Under the pieces are notes generated by a model. That model ran no database searches and was not told where the DNA came from. It saw only the letters and a list, made by a program, of their open reading frames with translations. This document shows, one piece after another, positions 12,366 through 20,523 of a DNA stretch of 64,000 bases (position 1 is the first letter of the stretch; each line of letters opens with the position of its first letter). The stretch is from Hippopus hippopus (lineage: Eukaryota; Mollusca; Bivalvia; Cardiida; Cardiidae), in assembly GCA_946811185.2 (NCBI GenBank), contig OX328101.1:19018122-19082121 (forward strand), written 5' to 3'. The position numbers and the translations under genes are program-made.

Positions 12366-13616
12366 TTTATTAGATCAGTGAAACAAAAATATATATCTCG
12401 GAAGCAAACAGCTTTGTAAACTCAATTTAAGACTTCTAAACGGCTACCCGTAGATTCTTTTTCGCATTCCCTGTCCAGAAGAGAGACAGGTTCAATCGGT
12501 CTAATTTTGCGAAGTTAACGGACAGCTATAAAAGCATACTCCAGCCTGTGTCCTTAAAGAATTCTTTAAATCGTTAAAGAGTAAGGAAGTTACATGTATT
12601 TAACGTTGTTTTATATTACATTGAAAATTGAGATATTAAAAGATTTAAAAACTTCATCCTCGTTATTTCGGGGTATCTTTTCTTGCGAGAAGATGTCTCG
12701 TATTCTTTCGTACTGCTGAAAAACAGTAATTCATGCTTCTTTTTACGCTGTTTTGGCTTATAGAAAATATGCATGTGCAACCATATTTCCTAAAAAACCA
12801 TGCCTTCAAATGGCAGAATCGGGACCAACAGCATGACTAATGTCCGATAATATATTTCATTTTTTTTCATTCATCTGTCCATTACTTGATGAAATTTGGA
12901 AAACAAACAAACGTGGCCGGGATAGAGGTTTTGTTATGTATACAGTTTACGAAAAACCAAACTCAGTGACCAGACACATCAAATCTAAGTTTGTGTTTGT
13001 GACTTGTGTAATGAAAAAAATATTTAGTGCATGGAAGCTTGAACTAAAGTCTAGCAAGACTTCTTGTTTCTAACTTAGCAAGCCAAAGAAATGTCACGCC
13101 ATGTAAAAAGTTCATAGCTAATGTCTCCGAACTTAACCTTTTAATACATTAATTCTTCCTCCAAGAAAGAGCGATTGCGAAAACCCAGAAATGCTGTCGG
13201 GAAATATTTTTCTCGTGCAGCAACTAAATGTCATATATCTTACTTCCATTAAGATATTAACAAGTTTTAAAATGAGAAACACATATGTTAACGCTTTTGA
13301 ACAGACTCGGTACTCACCCTATTTAAACAGTGCTTTTAGCTTAAATACAAACCTCTTTTGAGGACTATATTTTGACAATTTGGGTAGTACTTTTATGTTT
13401 GGTAAGATTATACAAGAACGTGGGTGATTACTCTGATGGCACAAAGATGAATAGATGGCGCACAAAACTGCCCTCACGGGAGTTAACCTAATGAACTTAA
13501 AATCATGAGTCTTGCACCTCTATTGTGTTTAATTAACATGTTCTTTTAGCTTGTTAGGCCACGGCAGGCAACCCGTCATTCTTAGGATATGAAAGATGTC
13601 CTAAATGGTATAAAGA
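12366..13616. other. no gene seen; left flank of the Polinton
   Basis: AT-rich sequence without recognised coding regions. Confidence 0.4.
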
Positions 13617-13845
13617 GTTAACCCTACGTTTCCACCATGTTCCCGGCAGCCACGGAAACCCCGTTTGTTCGAAATGTGGTGTGCCGTGAGATTGTGTTAG
13701 TTTTTTTCTTCATTACCAAGTTTAGTTAATTCTGTTTACGGTACCTCACGGTATCCGTGACAAGCCGTGGAGGGAACCACACGTTTACACCGTGGCCCCG
13801 GCAGCCACGTTTTTGACAACCGTGGACAAAACGGGATTGACGTTA

Positions 13846-14138
13846 TACAACGCAGAGGAACGGGATAAGCAAACTTGTCAGACCGTGATCGTCCGGGTTT
13901 CCGTGCAAGATTCTATGACTGTCAAAAAATTTGCCACGGCAGTCCCGGTGCTGATGAGAAACCTAACAGACCGTAGCGGAACGGGTTGATCGTTGCGTTC
14001 TACTACGGCCTGATCGATACCGGTGAAAAAAGGGCTTCCACGTCCAAACACGGATCGTCCTGAGTCTTGTTACGGCTTGTTACGTGCTGGTAAGTTTTGA
14101 TGCAATCAAGTTTGCTTATCCCGGTACTCTGCGTTGTA
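13846..14138. mobile_element. palindromic insertion inside the left TIR
   Basis: Ends are TACAACGCAGAG and CTCTGCGTTGTA. Further inside, GGGATAAGCAAACTTG faces CAAGTTTGCTTATCCC. The right TIR reads straight through this point (complement of CTACTGTTGTATTACGTC), so the segment is an insertion specific to the left end. It has no coding capacity. Confidence 0.75.
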
Positions 14139-14176
14139 AGTAGATAAAAAAGGAGAGAGCTGGCAAAGGCCCTTAA

Positions 14177-14516
14177 ATCCTCTTAACCCCGTCCTAATTC
14201 TTAACCCCGTCCCAGTTTCTTAACCCCCGTCCCAGTTTCTTAACCCCGTCCCAGTTTCTTAACTCCGTCCTAATTCTTAACCCCGTCCTAATTCTTAACC
14301 CCGTCCTAGTTTCTTAACCCCGTCCTAATTCTTAACCCCGTCCTAATTCTTAACCCCGTCCTAGTTTCTTAACCCCGTCCTATTTCTTAAATCCGTCCTA
14401 ATTCTTAACCCCGTCCTAGTTTCTTAACCCCGTCCTAGTTTCTTAACTCCGTCCTATTTCTTAACCCCGTCCTATTTCTTAAATCCGTCCTAATTCTTAA
14501 CCCCATCCTATTTCCG
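14177..14516. repeat. tandem 18-19 bp array, left TIR
   Basis: About 19 units of CTTAACCCCGTCCTAATT or CTTAACCCCGTCCTAGTTT, with a few TTAAATCC variants. The same array in reverse orientation lies at 29352-29722. Confidence 0.95.
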
Positions 14517-14837
14517 CTAGCTGCTTAAATCCAACCATAACTCAATTTCAAAATGCGTTTGGCTTCGCATTATAAAATTTAAATCGTTTTGAATATATTA
14601 TCATAAGTCTTTAACCTTTTACCTTACAACTGCTTTAGATTTTTTCAATTTTTACAAACACCCATCGATGAATCGAATCACTTTTTCACTTCCTGTCTCG
14701 CTGTTGTTGCATATACCAAGCATACGAGGAAATAATAGGATACTTAGACTATTTATACACCGAAGTACAAGACGTATACAAAAACAATTGAATTTAATTC
14801 TCCCAAACCTTTAATTTAAATATATTATATAATAAAA

Positions 14838-15176
14838 ATGTCAGTTGTAGAAGAAGCATTAAAAGCTAAAATAAAATACTCAGGTGTTGCATACAACGCA
14901 GAAATGACTTGTTTTAAAGGAGCTATAGGTGAAACTTACAAACAAGCATTCCTAAATACACGAGCAGCTTTCTACTATGAATTTAGTAAAGTTAAAACGT
15001 ATAATTACCCATTTCATTTTACAATATATTTAAATGGTATATATAGTACTACACCTTCATCATTAAACCTATACACTAGTTATAATTTCTTAACTTATTT
15101 TGATAAGGTTGCAAGATCGCTACCTGAAGAAGATATAGTAGACTCATTAAATTTATATATTTGGCACACCTACTAA
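14838..15176 (+). CDS. unknown Polinton protein, 112 aa
   Basis: I do not recognise this protein. It is the first gene inside the left repeat and runs toward the fibre-like gene, with which it converges. The start is supported by TATAATAAAAATG, the motif seen before nearly all genes of the element. The protein has no predicted signal peptide or membrane segment. It is rich in aromatic residues, with clusters such as FYYEF and NYPFHFTIYL, which suggests a compact beta-rich fold. It has no cysteine pair or nucleotide-binding motif. Being next to the fibre-like gene, it could be a virion accessory or early regulatory protein; that is only position. Confidence 0.6.
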   Translation: MSVVEEALKAKIKYSGVAYNAEMTCFKGAIGETYKQAFLNTRAAFYYEFSKVKTYNYPFHFTIYLNGIYSTTPSSLNLYTSYNFLTYFDKVARSLPEEDIVDSLNLYIWHTY

Positions 15177-15212
15177 AAAATATAACTTGTTTATAAATAA
15201 AGTTATATTTTT
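15175..15212. terminator. hairpin with AATAAA between convergent genes
   Basis: Arms AAAAATATAACTT (15176-15188) and AAGTTATATTTTT (15200-15212) are exact complements. The loop contains AATAAA on the plus strand and TTTATAAA on both strands. It sits between the stop codons of the 112-aa gene (+) and the fibre-like gene (-), so it may serve both as a 3'-end signal. Confidence 0.5.
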
Positions 15213-15223
15213 ACCAGACGAGT

Positions 15224-16411
15224 CTATAAGTCTAATTCTATTAAAATAGATATGTAAGCGTGTGTTACATTACGACTATCTGTTCTCGAGATAAAGTTTA
15301 CGATGTCGCATTGTTTTACCTCCAACGCCGCAGGAAAAACTGTACAACTACAAGTTTCATCCGCTTTTTTAATAATAGAGTAATCAACCTGCTCATTTCC
15401 GTTTATCGATATATTAACTTTTATCTCTTCTCCTCGTGCATTAGGATTATCTTTAACGACCGTTAAACTTCCTCTTATGATTCTACCCGGAGCACTCATA
15501 CAATAACCCCCTAAACCATGCTTTCTACCTGAATTACCATTACCGAATAAAAACTCATAATTACCATCTCCTATTGGTCCGTTTTCTTCAGCCCACACGG
15601 TTATAATATGTTTAGGACCTATGAGAGAAGGAATGGATACTTTTCTATCCACGTAGGATTTTGTCGCTAAATCTCTCTCTTCTACCGGGGCCGCAGCGTT
15701 TTTTATAGAAAAACCTTGAAGATCTATGTCAGTCACCGCCATGAAACTCCCATCTGGATTTTTTATAATAGCTCCACCATTATCGACATAATTTTTATTG
15801 ACAGCAGAGTCACGGGATACAGGATTTGGTAACCCAGTAATCGAGTTACCATTCATATCTATTCCACCAGCCATTGAATAGGATCCATCTTGTTTTTTTG
15901 TTAAAGCTTTTTCACCCGCAGTAGCCGCCTCAACGGTGGTATCTACGTAAAACTTATTAGAGGCTTGATCGTGTCTCGTAGGGATTCCGAGATTGTTAAT
16001 TACTCGTCCTCCCATTGAGATTGCATCTTCTGCCTCATACCACCTTCCGTCTTTATAAACGAAGGCTCGATCAACATTATCCACATAATTTTTAGTAGCA
16101 GCTTCACCCGGTTCTGTTGGTTCTTTAACATTTCTTATCGGATTAAAACCCATATTTAAATATCCAGTAACGTGGAATCCACCGTTTTCAACCAACAACC
16201 CTGAGTTGGTGTCAACATAAGCCTTAGTTGCAACATCATGAGAATTTACCGGATTACTAACCCTCGTTAATGTGTTACCATTCATGTTTATAGAACCAGT
16301 AACAACAGTTGTTCCATCTTTGCGTAAAAAATTATTATTCACGTAAGCGAGTGACACACCATCACTAATTGTGCCATCATCTTCCATTCTTCCAAATTTG
16401 TTAACAGGCAT
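15224..16411 (-). CDS. fibre-like protein with five repeats and C-terminal head
   Basis: This 395-aa protein resembles phage tail-fibre shafts. Five repeats of about 45 residues each contain a glycine-rich turn, then N-P, then an A/S-x-K-x-YVD ending. The YVD triplets are at residues 65-67, 109-111, 155-157, 208-210 and 253-255; a partial unit (YVN, 23-25) precedes them. Examples are ATKAYVD and ATKSYVD. The C-terminal 138 residues (258-395) do not repeat. They look like a separate beta-rich head domain, the position where fibres bind receptors. The start follows ATTATAAAAATG. It is the last gene of the minus-strand group, 13 bp after the protease gene. The role as a virion attachment fibre is inferred from architecture; I know of the repeat type from phage fibres. 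Confidence 0.7.
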   Translation of the reverse strand: MPVNKFGRMEDDGTISDGVSLAYVNNNFLRKDGTTVVTGSINMNGNTLTRVSNPVNSHDVATKAYVDTNSGLLVENGGFHVTGYLNMGFNPIRNVKEPTEPGEAATKNYVDNVDRAFVYKDGRWYEAEDAISMGGRVINNLGIPTRHDQASNKFYVDTTVEAATAGEKALTKKQDGSYSMAGGIDMNGNSITGLPNPVSRDSAVNKNYVDNGGAIIKNPDGSFMAVTDIDLQGFSIKNAAAPVEERDLATKSYVDRKVSIPSLIGPKHIITVWAEENGPIGDGNYEFLFGNGNSGRKHGLGGYCMSAPGRIIRGSLTVVKDNPNARGEEIKVNISINGNEQVDYSIIKKADETCSCTVFPAALEVKQCDIVNFISRTDSRNVTHAYISILIELDL

Positions 16412-16424
16412 TTTTATAATATTA

Positions 16425-16841
16425 CTAAAAAAGTTTATTTAAAACGTTTTGAAACTTTTCCCCTGCGGATAACTCTTTTAGAATGTACAAACATAAATGA
16501 CCACAAAATACTTGTCCTGCTCTTTGTAATTGATCAGTATTGTACTGTATCGGGCTTTTTAAATACTCTCGAATTTCAATAGGTGGTTGTATACCATAAC
16601 TGTCAAAATAAATTTTAGTTTTACCGTTTTTATACCAAGCAACCCAATGTGTACCAGGTCCGCCACTTTTATCAAAGTTTACTATACCACATTCTTTTTC
16701 ACTCGGTTTTCTCGGTAATGTATCTAGTAAAAAAACTCCTCTAAAATAAGGAATCTTTAATCTTTTTGCGGCACCCTCTAATTCGAAATTGTTCAACGGT
16801 TTATTTGGTAAAATTACGTTTTCAATAGAAATATTTTCCAT
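16425..16841 (-). CDS. adenain-type cysteine protease (virion maturation)
   Basis: This 138-aa protein has the full catalytic set of the adenovirus protease family (peptidase C5, present in Polintons). His65 is in GTHWVAWY, Asp80 in IYFDSYG, Gln106 seven residues before the nucleophile, and Cys113 in VFCGHLCLY. The enzyme would cleave capsid and core precursors during particle assembly. It is shorter than adenovirus adenain (about 200 aa), as usual for Polintons. The start follows ATTTAAAAAATGG and lies 4 bp from the end of the integrase frame. Likely substrates in this element are the core-like protein at 19889, which has an adenain-type site, and the pVI-like protein at 22657. Confidence 0.9.
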   Translation of the reverse strand: MENISIENVILPNKPLNNFELEGAAKRLKIPYFRGVFLLDTLPRKPSEKECGIVNFDKSGGPGTHWVAWYKNGKTKIYFDSYGIQPPIEIREYLKSPIQYNTDQLQRAGQVFCGHLCLYILKELSAGEKFQNVLNKLF

Positions 16842-16844
16842 TTT

Positions 16845-17776
16845 TTAAATGTCTTTATTGTCAACCCATGAATTAAATTCATCAGGATAACCTTTCCACT
16901 TTACGAGAGATTTCTTTTTTCCTTTTTTAATAACCTTTTCTATTCTATACAGCTCTTGACTGGTTTTCTGCAGTTCAGGCTCATAAAAGGTACCTTGTAT
17001 TTCTTCTCCATTAAGATCCTTAATTTTATATGTTACGGGTGATGTATGTTTTACTTCAGAAACTGTAAAAATCTCCTCAGTCCATCTTGTTGTATAACCT
17101 TTCTCAAAAGTCTTTTTCTTTTTACTTATCCTTACTTTGTCTCCAACGGAAAACTTAGGATTTATATCTTTTATTTCGGGAGGGTAAAGATTTCTCCAAA
17201 CTCTCGTTTCATTTTCTGTTTTACTCGCGTCTACCGGAGTCATCTTAATAGATGAATGCATCGTGTTATTATATTCTTTAACCAAATCCGATAGCACATT
17301 GATGTAAACGTTTGTGGAGTTGGCGGAAAAATACTTCCACATTTTTTCTTTCATCGTTCTAATCCATCTCTCAACAACGCTAGATTTTTCCTCATTTTCA
17401 GTAGAATACAATTCAACCAAGTCTTTTACATCTTTGTTATAAAACTCTTTACCCTTATCCACCCACATTTTTTCGGGTTTTCTCTCCTTAAAAATACTTT
17501 TTAATGCTACAGCAACAGATTTCCCCGTTTTATCTTTTAATGGCACCAACCATCCGTATTTAGAAAAGATGTCAATGACAGCGAGAAGGTATTTAAAACC
17601 ATGATTAAACTTAGAAAACGCCTGCATGTCTACTAAATCAGCAGCCCATATCTTATCTATACCGTTTACTATAACTCTCCTTTTCTTAAATTTTCTTTTT
17701 ACGGGTTTATGTAATTCTTCCGCTAAAATTTCGAAGTTTTTTTCACCCCCATTCCGAATTTTACCTTCGTTCCAAT
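16845..17776 (-). pseudogene. int: retroviral-type integrase with chromodomain; start reached only by a frame change
   Basis: The open frame runs from about 17776 to 16845. Its first Met is at 17627, but conserved protein begins earlier. The segment EELHKPVKRKF, then IDKIWAADLVDM, holds the first catalytic Asp (17637-17639) upstream of that Met. The second Asp is in MWVDKGKEF (near 17459) and the catalytic Glu in SSVVERWIRT. The C-terminal part (LYRIEKVIKK to FNSWVDNKD) is a chromodomain, which may steer insertion to marked chromatin. The frame overlaps the end of the PLA2 frame and is -1 to it at a run of seven A (17737-17743). There is no ATG in the extra N-terminal stretch. The protein is therefore made by frameshifting from the upstream frame or is broken by a homopolymer indel. 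The spacing from second Asp to Glu is 28 residues, shorter than the usual about 35. Confidence 0.85.
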
Positions 17777-18129
17777 GAGTTTACTTACCAAACCTCTTTC
17801 CATTTTTTCTCTAATACTAGGATTGTAAATCCCTTCTAACTCTGTTAACATATTCTTATCACACACTGTGTTTCTTGTAGCAGTGTCATTGTGTTGAAGA
17901 TAGCAAACATCATGATTATAAGCGGCTTTATCAACGCGGTTTATTGGTTTACTCCATTCCTTCGGTGTTAAATCTGGACTGAGTCTTTTATCTAGTTTGG
18001 TACCTGGCCCTGTAAAGTTGTGTCCTGGTAGATGCATTTCAACGGGTAAATTATTTATAAATTTGTTTAAGATGCTACTCCCGGTGGTTTTTTTTTTTTA
18101 TAAACTGAGTTTTAGTTATTCCACAAACC
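17723..18129 (-). pseudogene. parvovirus-type phospholipase A2 segment
   Basis: The frame contains the two motifs of virion phospholipase A2: a calcium loop FTGPGTKLDK and the catalytic pair in AAYNHDVCY. In parvoviruses such a domain opens the endosomal membrane during entry; here it would be a virion or entry function of the Polinton. The first ATG (18037) lies inside conserved-looking sequence and lacks the TATAAAATG start motif. The open frame continues upstream through NKFINNLPVEM to the 12-A run at 18088-18099. This suggests it originally continued from the zinc-ribbon frame at 18075-18224. It ends at 17723 with a stop just past the seven-A run, where the integrase frame takes over. Either two frameshifts are programmed, or two homopolymer indels broke one long gene. 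Confidence 0.75.
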
Positions 18130-18224
18130 ACACATTTCCCCTGCATCATATTTCTTCCATTTTTAGAAACAGAATATTTTATATCATTCGTATCTGTATG
18201 TTTTTTACATTTAACGCAATACAT
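18075..18224 (-). CDS. zinc ribbon, 49 aa, probable N-terminus of the PLA2-integrase gene
   Basis: This is a short frame. From the ATG at 18224 it encodes MYCVKC near the N-terminus and KCVVCG about 25 residues later, a four-cysteine zinc ribbon. The frame ends at TAG just after the run of twelve A (18088-18099 on the complement). Its start has the expected motif AATATAAAATG, while the following PLA2 frame has no start motif. I conclude that this is the true beginning of the minus-strand gene. It is divergent from the packaging ATPase gene with only 32 bp between the two ATGs. A zinc ribbon here could bind nucleic acid or mediate assembly. Confidence 0.7.
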   Translation of the reverse strand: MYCVKCKKHTDTNDIKYSVSKNGRNMMQGKCVVCGITKTQFIKKKNHRE

Positions 18225-18256
18225 TTTATATTGAAAAAATAAAATATTTAAATAAA
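18225..18256. promoter_or_regulatory. divergent promoter between zinc-ribbon gene and ATPase gene
   Basis: These 32 bp are over 90% A/T and carry TTTATATTG on one side and AAATATTTAAATAAA on the other. Each abuts an ATG, giving TATAAAATG leftward and AATAAAATG rightward. It is the only place where transcription of the two halves of the element can diverge. Confidence 0.6.
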
Positions 18257-19039
18257 ATGGATATTATAAACTTATCATGGAATGTTGTAGTATCAAAGAG
18301 ATTTAATAACTCCCTTTTACCGAGAAGTATCAGAGGTTTAATTATAGGCAAATCAGGATGCGGTAAAACTACTTTATTGTTAAACCTTTTACTTAGACCG
18401 GGTTGGCTAGACTACAACAATTTGAGCGTTTTTGGAAAAAGCCTTTTTCAACCAGAATACCGAATACTAAGAAAGGCTTTTGAAGAAAAACTACCAAAAG
18501 AATGTATCTTAAGGTTGTTTAACATGCGTGATGAGATACAAGAACTAAACATTGTACCAACAGCTTTAGTTGAAGAATGGATTAAAACGATTAAAAACAA
18601 ATCAGATATAGATTGTAGCTTCTTTGAAAATGCTAGTGAAGTACCCGATCCAAGGGAGTTAAACTCGGAAGATAAAAATTTAATGATTTTCGATGATTTA
18701 CTTTTAGAAAGACAAAATAAATGTGAGTGTTACTACATTCGAGGAAGGCATAGTAATGTTGACTGCTTTTACCTATCACAAAATTATTTTAGACTACCGA
18801 GACAAACTATTAGAGAAAATGCTAATTTTATTTGCCTTTTTCCACAGGACTTAAAAAACATTAATCATATTTATAGTGATCATGTAGGTGAAGATATGCC
18901 TAAAGATGAGTTTAGAAAATTTTGTCAAAAGGGATGGGAAAGACCTCATGGTTTTGCTATCATTGACTTAACCAGTAAAAAACATGATGGGAAGTATAGA
19001 AACGGTTTTGATAATTTTTACATGCCAAAGTCAATATAA
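18257..19039 (+). CDS. genome-packaging ATPase (FtsK/HerA type)
   Basis: This 260-aa protein is the expected size for Polinton packaging ATPases. Walker A is GKSGCGKT (residues 31-38) and Walker B is LMIFDD (142-147). A sensor-like LSQNYF follows at 173-178. The family pumps double-stranded DNA into preformed capsids and is shared with adeno-like and NCLDV-type viruses. It starts the plus-strand group with an AATAAAATGG start and is followed by the minor capsid gene 46 bp later. No lesion is seen. Confidence 0.9.
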   Translation: MDIINLSWNVVVSKRFNNSLLPRSIRGLIIGKSGCGKTTLLLNLLLRPGWLDYNNLSVFGKSLFQPEYRILRKAFEEKLPKECILRLFNMRDEIQELNIVPTALVEEWIKTIKNKSDIDCSFFENASEVPDPRELNSEDKNLMIFDDLLLERQNKCECYYIRGRHSNVDCFYLSQNYFRLPRQTIRENANFICLFPQDLKNINHIYSDHVGEDMPKDEFRKFCQKGWERPHGFAIIDLTSKKHDGKYRNGFDNFYMPKSI

Positions 19040-19084
19040 CTCGTCGCCGACTCGTTCGGTTAAAAAATATTTAAATATTATAAA

Positions 19085-19861
19085 ATGGAAGTAGATCTTT
19101 TAAAAAAGATTGTAAAAAATACGGAACACAAAACATCGTTTCAAATTATAGTAAGCGATAACAAAACACGTTTTAGAACGAGGTTTAATCCCCCAATTCA
19201 ACTGGAAAAGGACAAAGTATATGAAATAGCTTTAGTAAACCTCGAAACTTACTACTCTTTTCCAAACATTGATGAAACGAACAACACACTCGTTTATTCT
19301 CCAGACAATGGTACCTCATGGATTAAAATAAAAATACCTGTAGGAAGTTATGACCTCGTTGACATTAATGATACAATTCGTCAGGAAATGAGAAAAGATG
19401 GTCATTATGATAGAGTTAATGAAGAGTATTATATTAACTTTTCTGCGAACACCAATACCCTAAAGTCTGTTCTTACTATTGACGATGGTTATCAAGTAGA
19501 TTTTAATCAACCAGGATCCATCGCTAAAGTATTAGGATTTACTCGAGCTAAATACACGCAAGGATTTCACGAGTCAGAGAATGTAGTGAACATTCTTAGC
19601 ATAAACAGTTTGCTCGTTAACATAGATATTATTTCAGGAAGTTACGTTAATGGTTCAACAAAAAACACTATTTACTCCTTTTTCCCAGATGTTGCACCTG
19701 GATATAAGATAATTGAGTCACCAGTTAATTTAGTATACTTACCAATAACGTTAGATGAAATACATAACTTAGAGGTAAATATTACAGATCAAGATGGTAA
19801 TTTACTAAATCTTAGAGGTGAAAATTTAACGATTAGGTTTCATATTAGAGAAGCGAGATGA
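19085..19861 (+). CDS. minor capsid (penton) protein, single jelly roll
   Basis: This 258-aa protein has no enzyme motif and a beta-rich sequence. Features such as a conserved FNPPIQL near the N-terminus, YEIALVNLETYYSFPNI, and a central PGSIAKVLGF are typical, as I recall, of Polinton penton proteins. Its place between the ATPase and core genes and its length also fit. It would form the five-fold vertices, where the fibre-like protein could attach. Start motif TATTATAAAATGG. No lesion is seen. Confidence 0.75.
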   Translation: MEVDLLKKIVKNTEHKTSFQIIVSDNKTRFRTRFNPPIQLEKDKVYEIALVNLETYYSFPNIDETNNTLVYSPDNGTSWIKIKIPVGSYDLVDINDTIRQEMRKDGHYDRVNEEYYINFSANTNTLKSVLTIDDGYQVDFNQPGSIAKVLGFTRAKYTQGFHESENVVNILSINSLLVNIDIISGSYVNGSTKNTIYSFFPDVAPGYKIIESPVNLVYLPITLDEIHNLEVNITDQDGNLLNLRGENLTIRFHIREAR

Positions 19862-19888
19862 GCTAAATAAAAAATAATTGTATATAAA

Positions 19889-20476
19889 ATGACGAGTTAC
19901 ACTAATGTTAAAGTAAATATATCGGAAGGACAGAAGGAAAAGCTTCAACGTGCTGTTAAAGCCGGTTGCACAGCAACAAATATTCGTTTAGGTCATGAAG
20001 ATTTACGTGGTAATGATGTTTTAGCAATTACCGATTCACAAGCTAAGAAAATAGCTAAAGCCTATGAGGATGGTAAGGGTATAACTATTAGAATGTCTTC
20101 GAAACAACTTAAACATAACACGAAAATAGAAGGAGGTTTTCTCGGTATGTTAGCTGGGTTAGCTGCTAGAGCCTTGCCGATGCTAGCAAAAACCGTTTTA
20201 CCGGCTTTAGGTGTTGGTGCTCTTTCTGGATTAGCTCAAACAGGTGTGCAAAAAGCGATGGGATCGGGTCTTTACCTTAAAAAAGGAGGATGTATGTGTC
20301 AAGTGGAAACTGATGGATCTGGATTATACTTAAAACCATACAAAGGTAAAGGATTATCTCACGTTGGTGATGGGTTGTATTTAAAGCAAGGAGGAAAATT
20401 GTATGATGGAAGAGGACTTTTACTCGGACCTAATAGTCCATTCGCTAATATCCCTATCCTAGGAGCTATATTATGA
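19889..20476 (+). CDS. virion core-like protein with adenain-type site
   Basis: This 195-aa protein has a basic N-terminal half (residues 1-80), then a hydrophobic helical segment (84-118, GFLGMLAGLAARALPML) and a glycine-rich tail with GLYLK repeated three times (127-131, 145-149 and 162-166). The junction contains IEGG (80-83) before Phe84, which fits the adenovirus protease consensus (M/I/L)-x-G-G. The element's own protease could therefore release the hydrophobic part. The layout resembles adenovirus core or membrane-active precursor proteins (pX or pVI type). That comparison is by layout, not by clear homology. Start motif TATATAAAATG. The next gene's upstream ATG overlaps its stop. Confidence 0.6.
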   Translation: MTSYTNVKVNISEGQKEKLQRAVKAGCTATNIRLGHEDLRGNDVLAITDSQAKKIAKAYEDGKGITIRMSSKQLKHNTKIEGGFLGMLAGLAARALPMLAKTVLPALGVGALSGLAQTGVQKAMGSGLYLKKGGCMCQVETDGSGLYLKPYKGKGLSHVGDGLYLKQGGKLYDGRGLLLGPNSPFANIPILGAIL

Positions 20477-20523
20477 AGGGACCCAACTTGTTTGGGATAA
20501 ATATTATTTTCACCAAAATAAAA

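Larger units (their letters stand above)
13617..14702 (+). repeat. left terminal inverted repeat of the Polinton
   Basis: It matches the right terminal repeat in reverse complement, from the outer CGGCAGCCACGG motif through the 18-19 bp array to the inner end TTCCTGTCTCGCT at 14702. It is longer than the right copy for two reasons. The outer 13617-13853 contains the CGGCAGCCACG motif twice (13643 and 13799), with about 130 bp of unrelated DNA between. A palindromic insertion also occupies about 13846-14138. Confidence 0.9.

Noticed and set aside
14177..14516. Interstitial telomere repeats
   Set aside because: Units contain TTAACCCC but are 18-19 bp long with a fixed GTCCTAATT part, and the mirror array at the other TIR shows they belong to the element.
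16845..17627. Met at 17627 as the true integrase start
   Set aside because: The first catalytic Asp and the conserved segment before it are upstream of this Met, and there is no start motif.
16845..17776. Integrase with chromodomain as part of an LTR retrotransposon
   Set aside because: No reverse transcriptase, RNase H or LTRs are present nearby; the gene lies between Polinton genes within Polinton TIRs.
17997..18242. 81-codon frame on the plus strand
   Set aside because: It is antisense to the zinc ribbon and PLA2 frames, which have family motifs and a start motif; this frame has neither.
20473..20523. Upstream start at 20473 for the dUTPase-fold gene
   Set aside because: It overlaps the previous stop and lacks the start motif, while 20524 has it.
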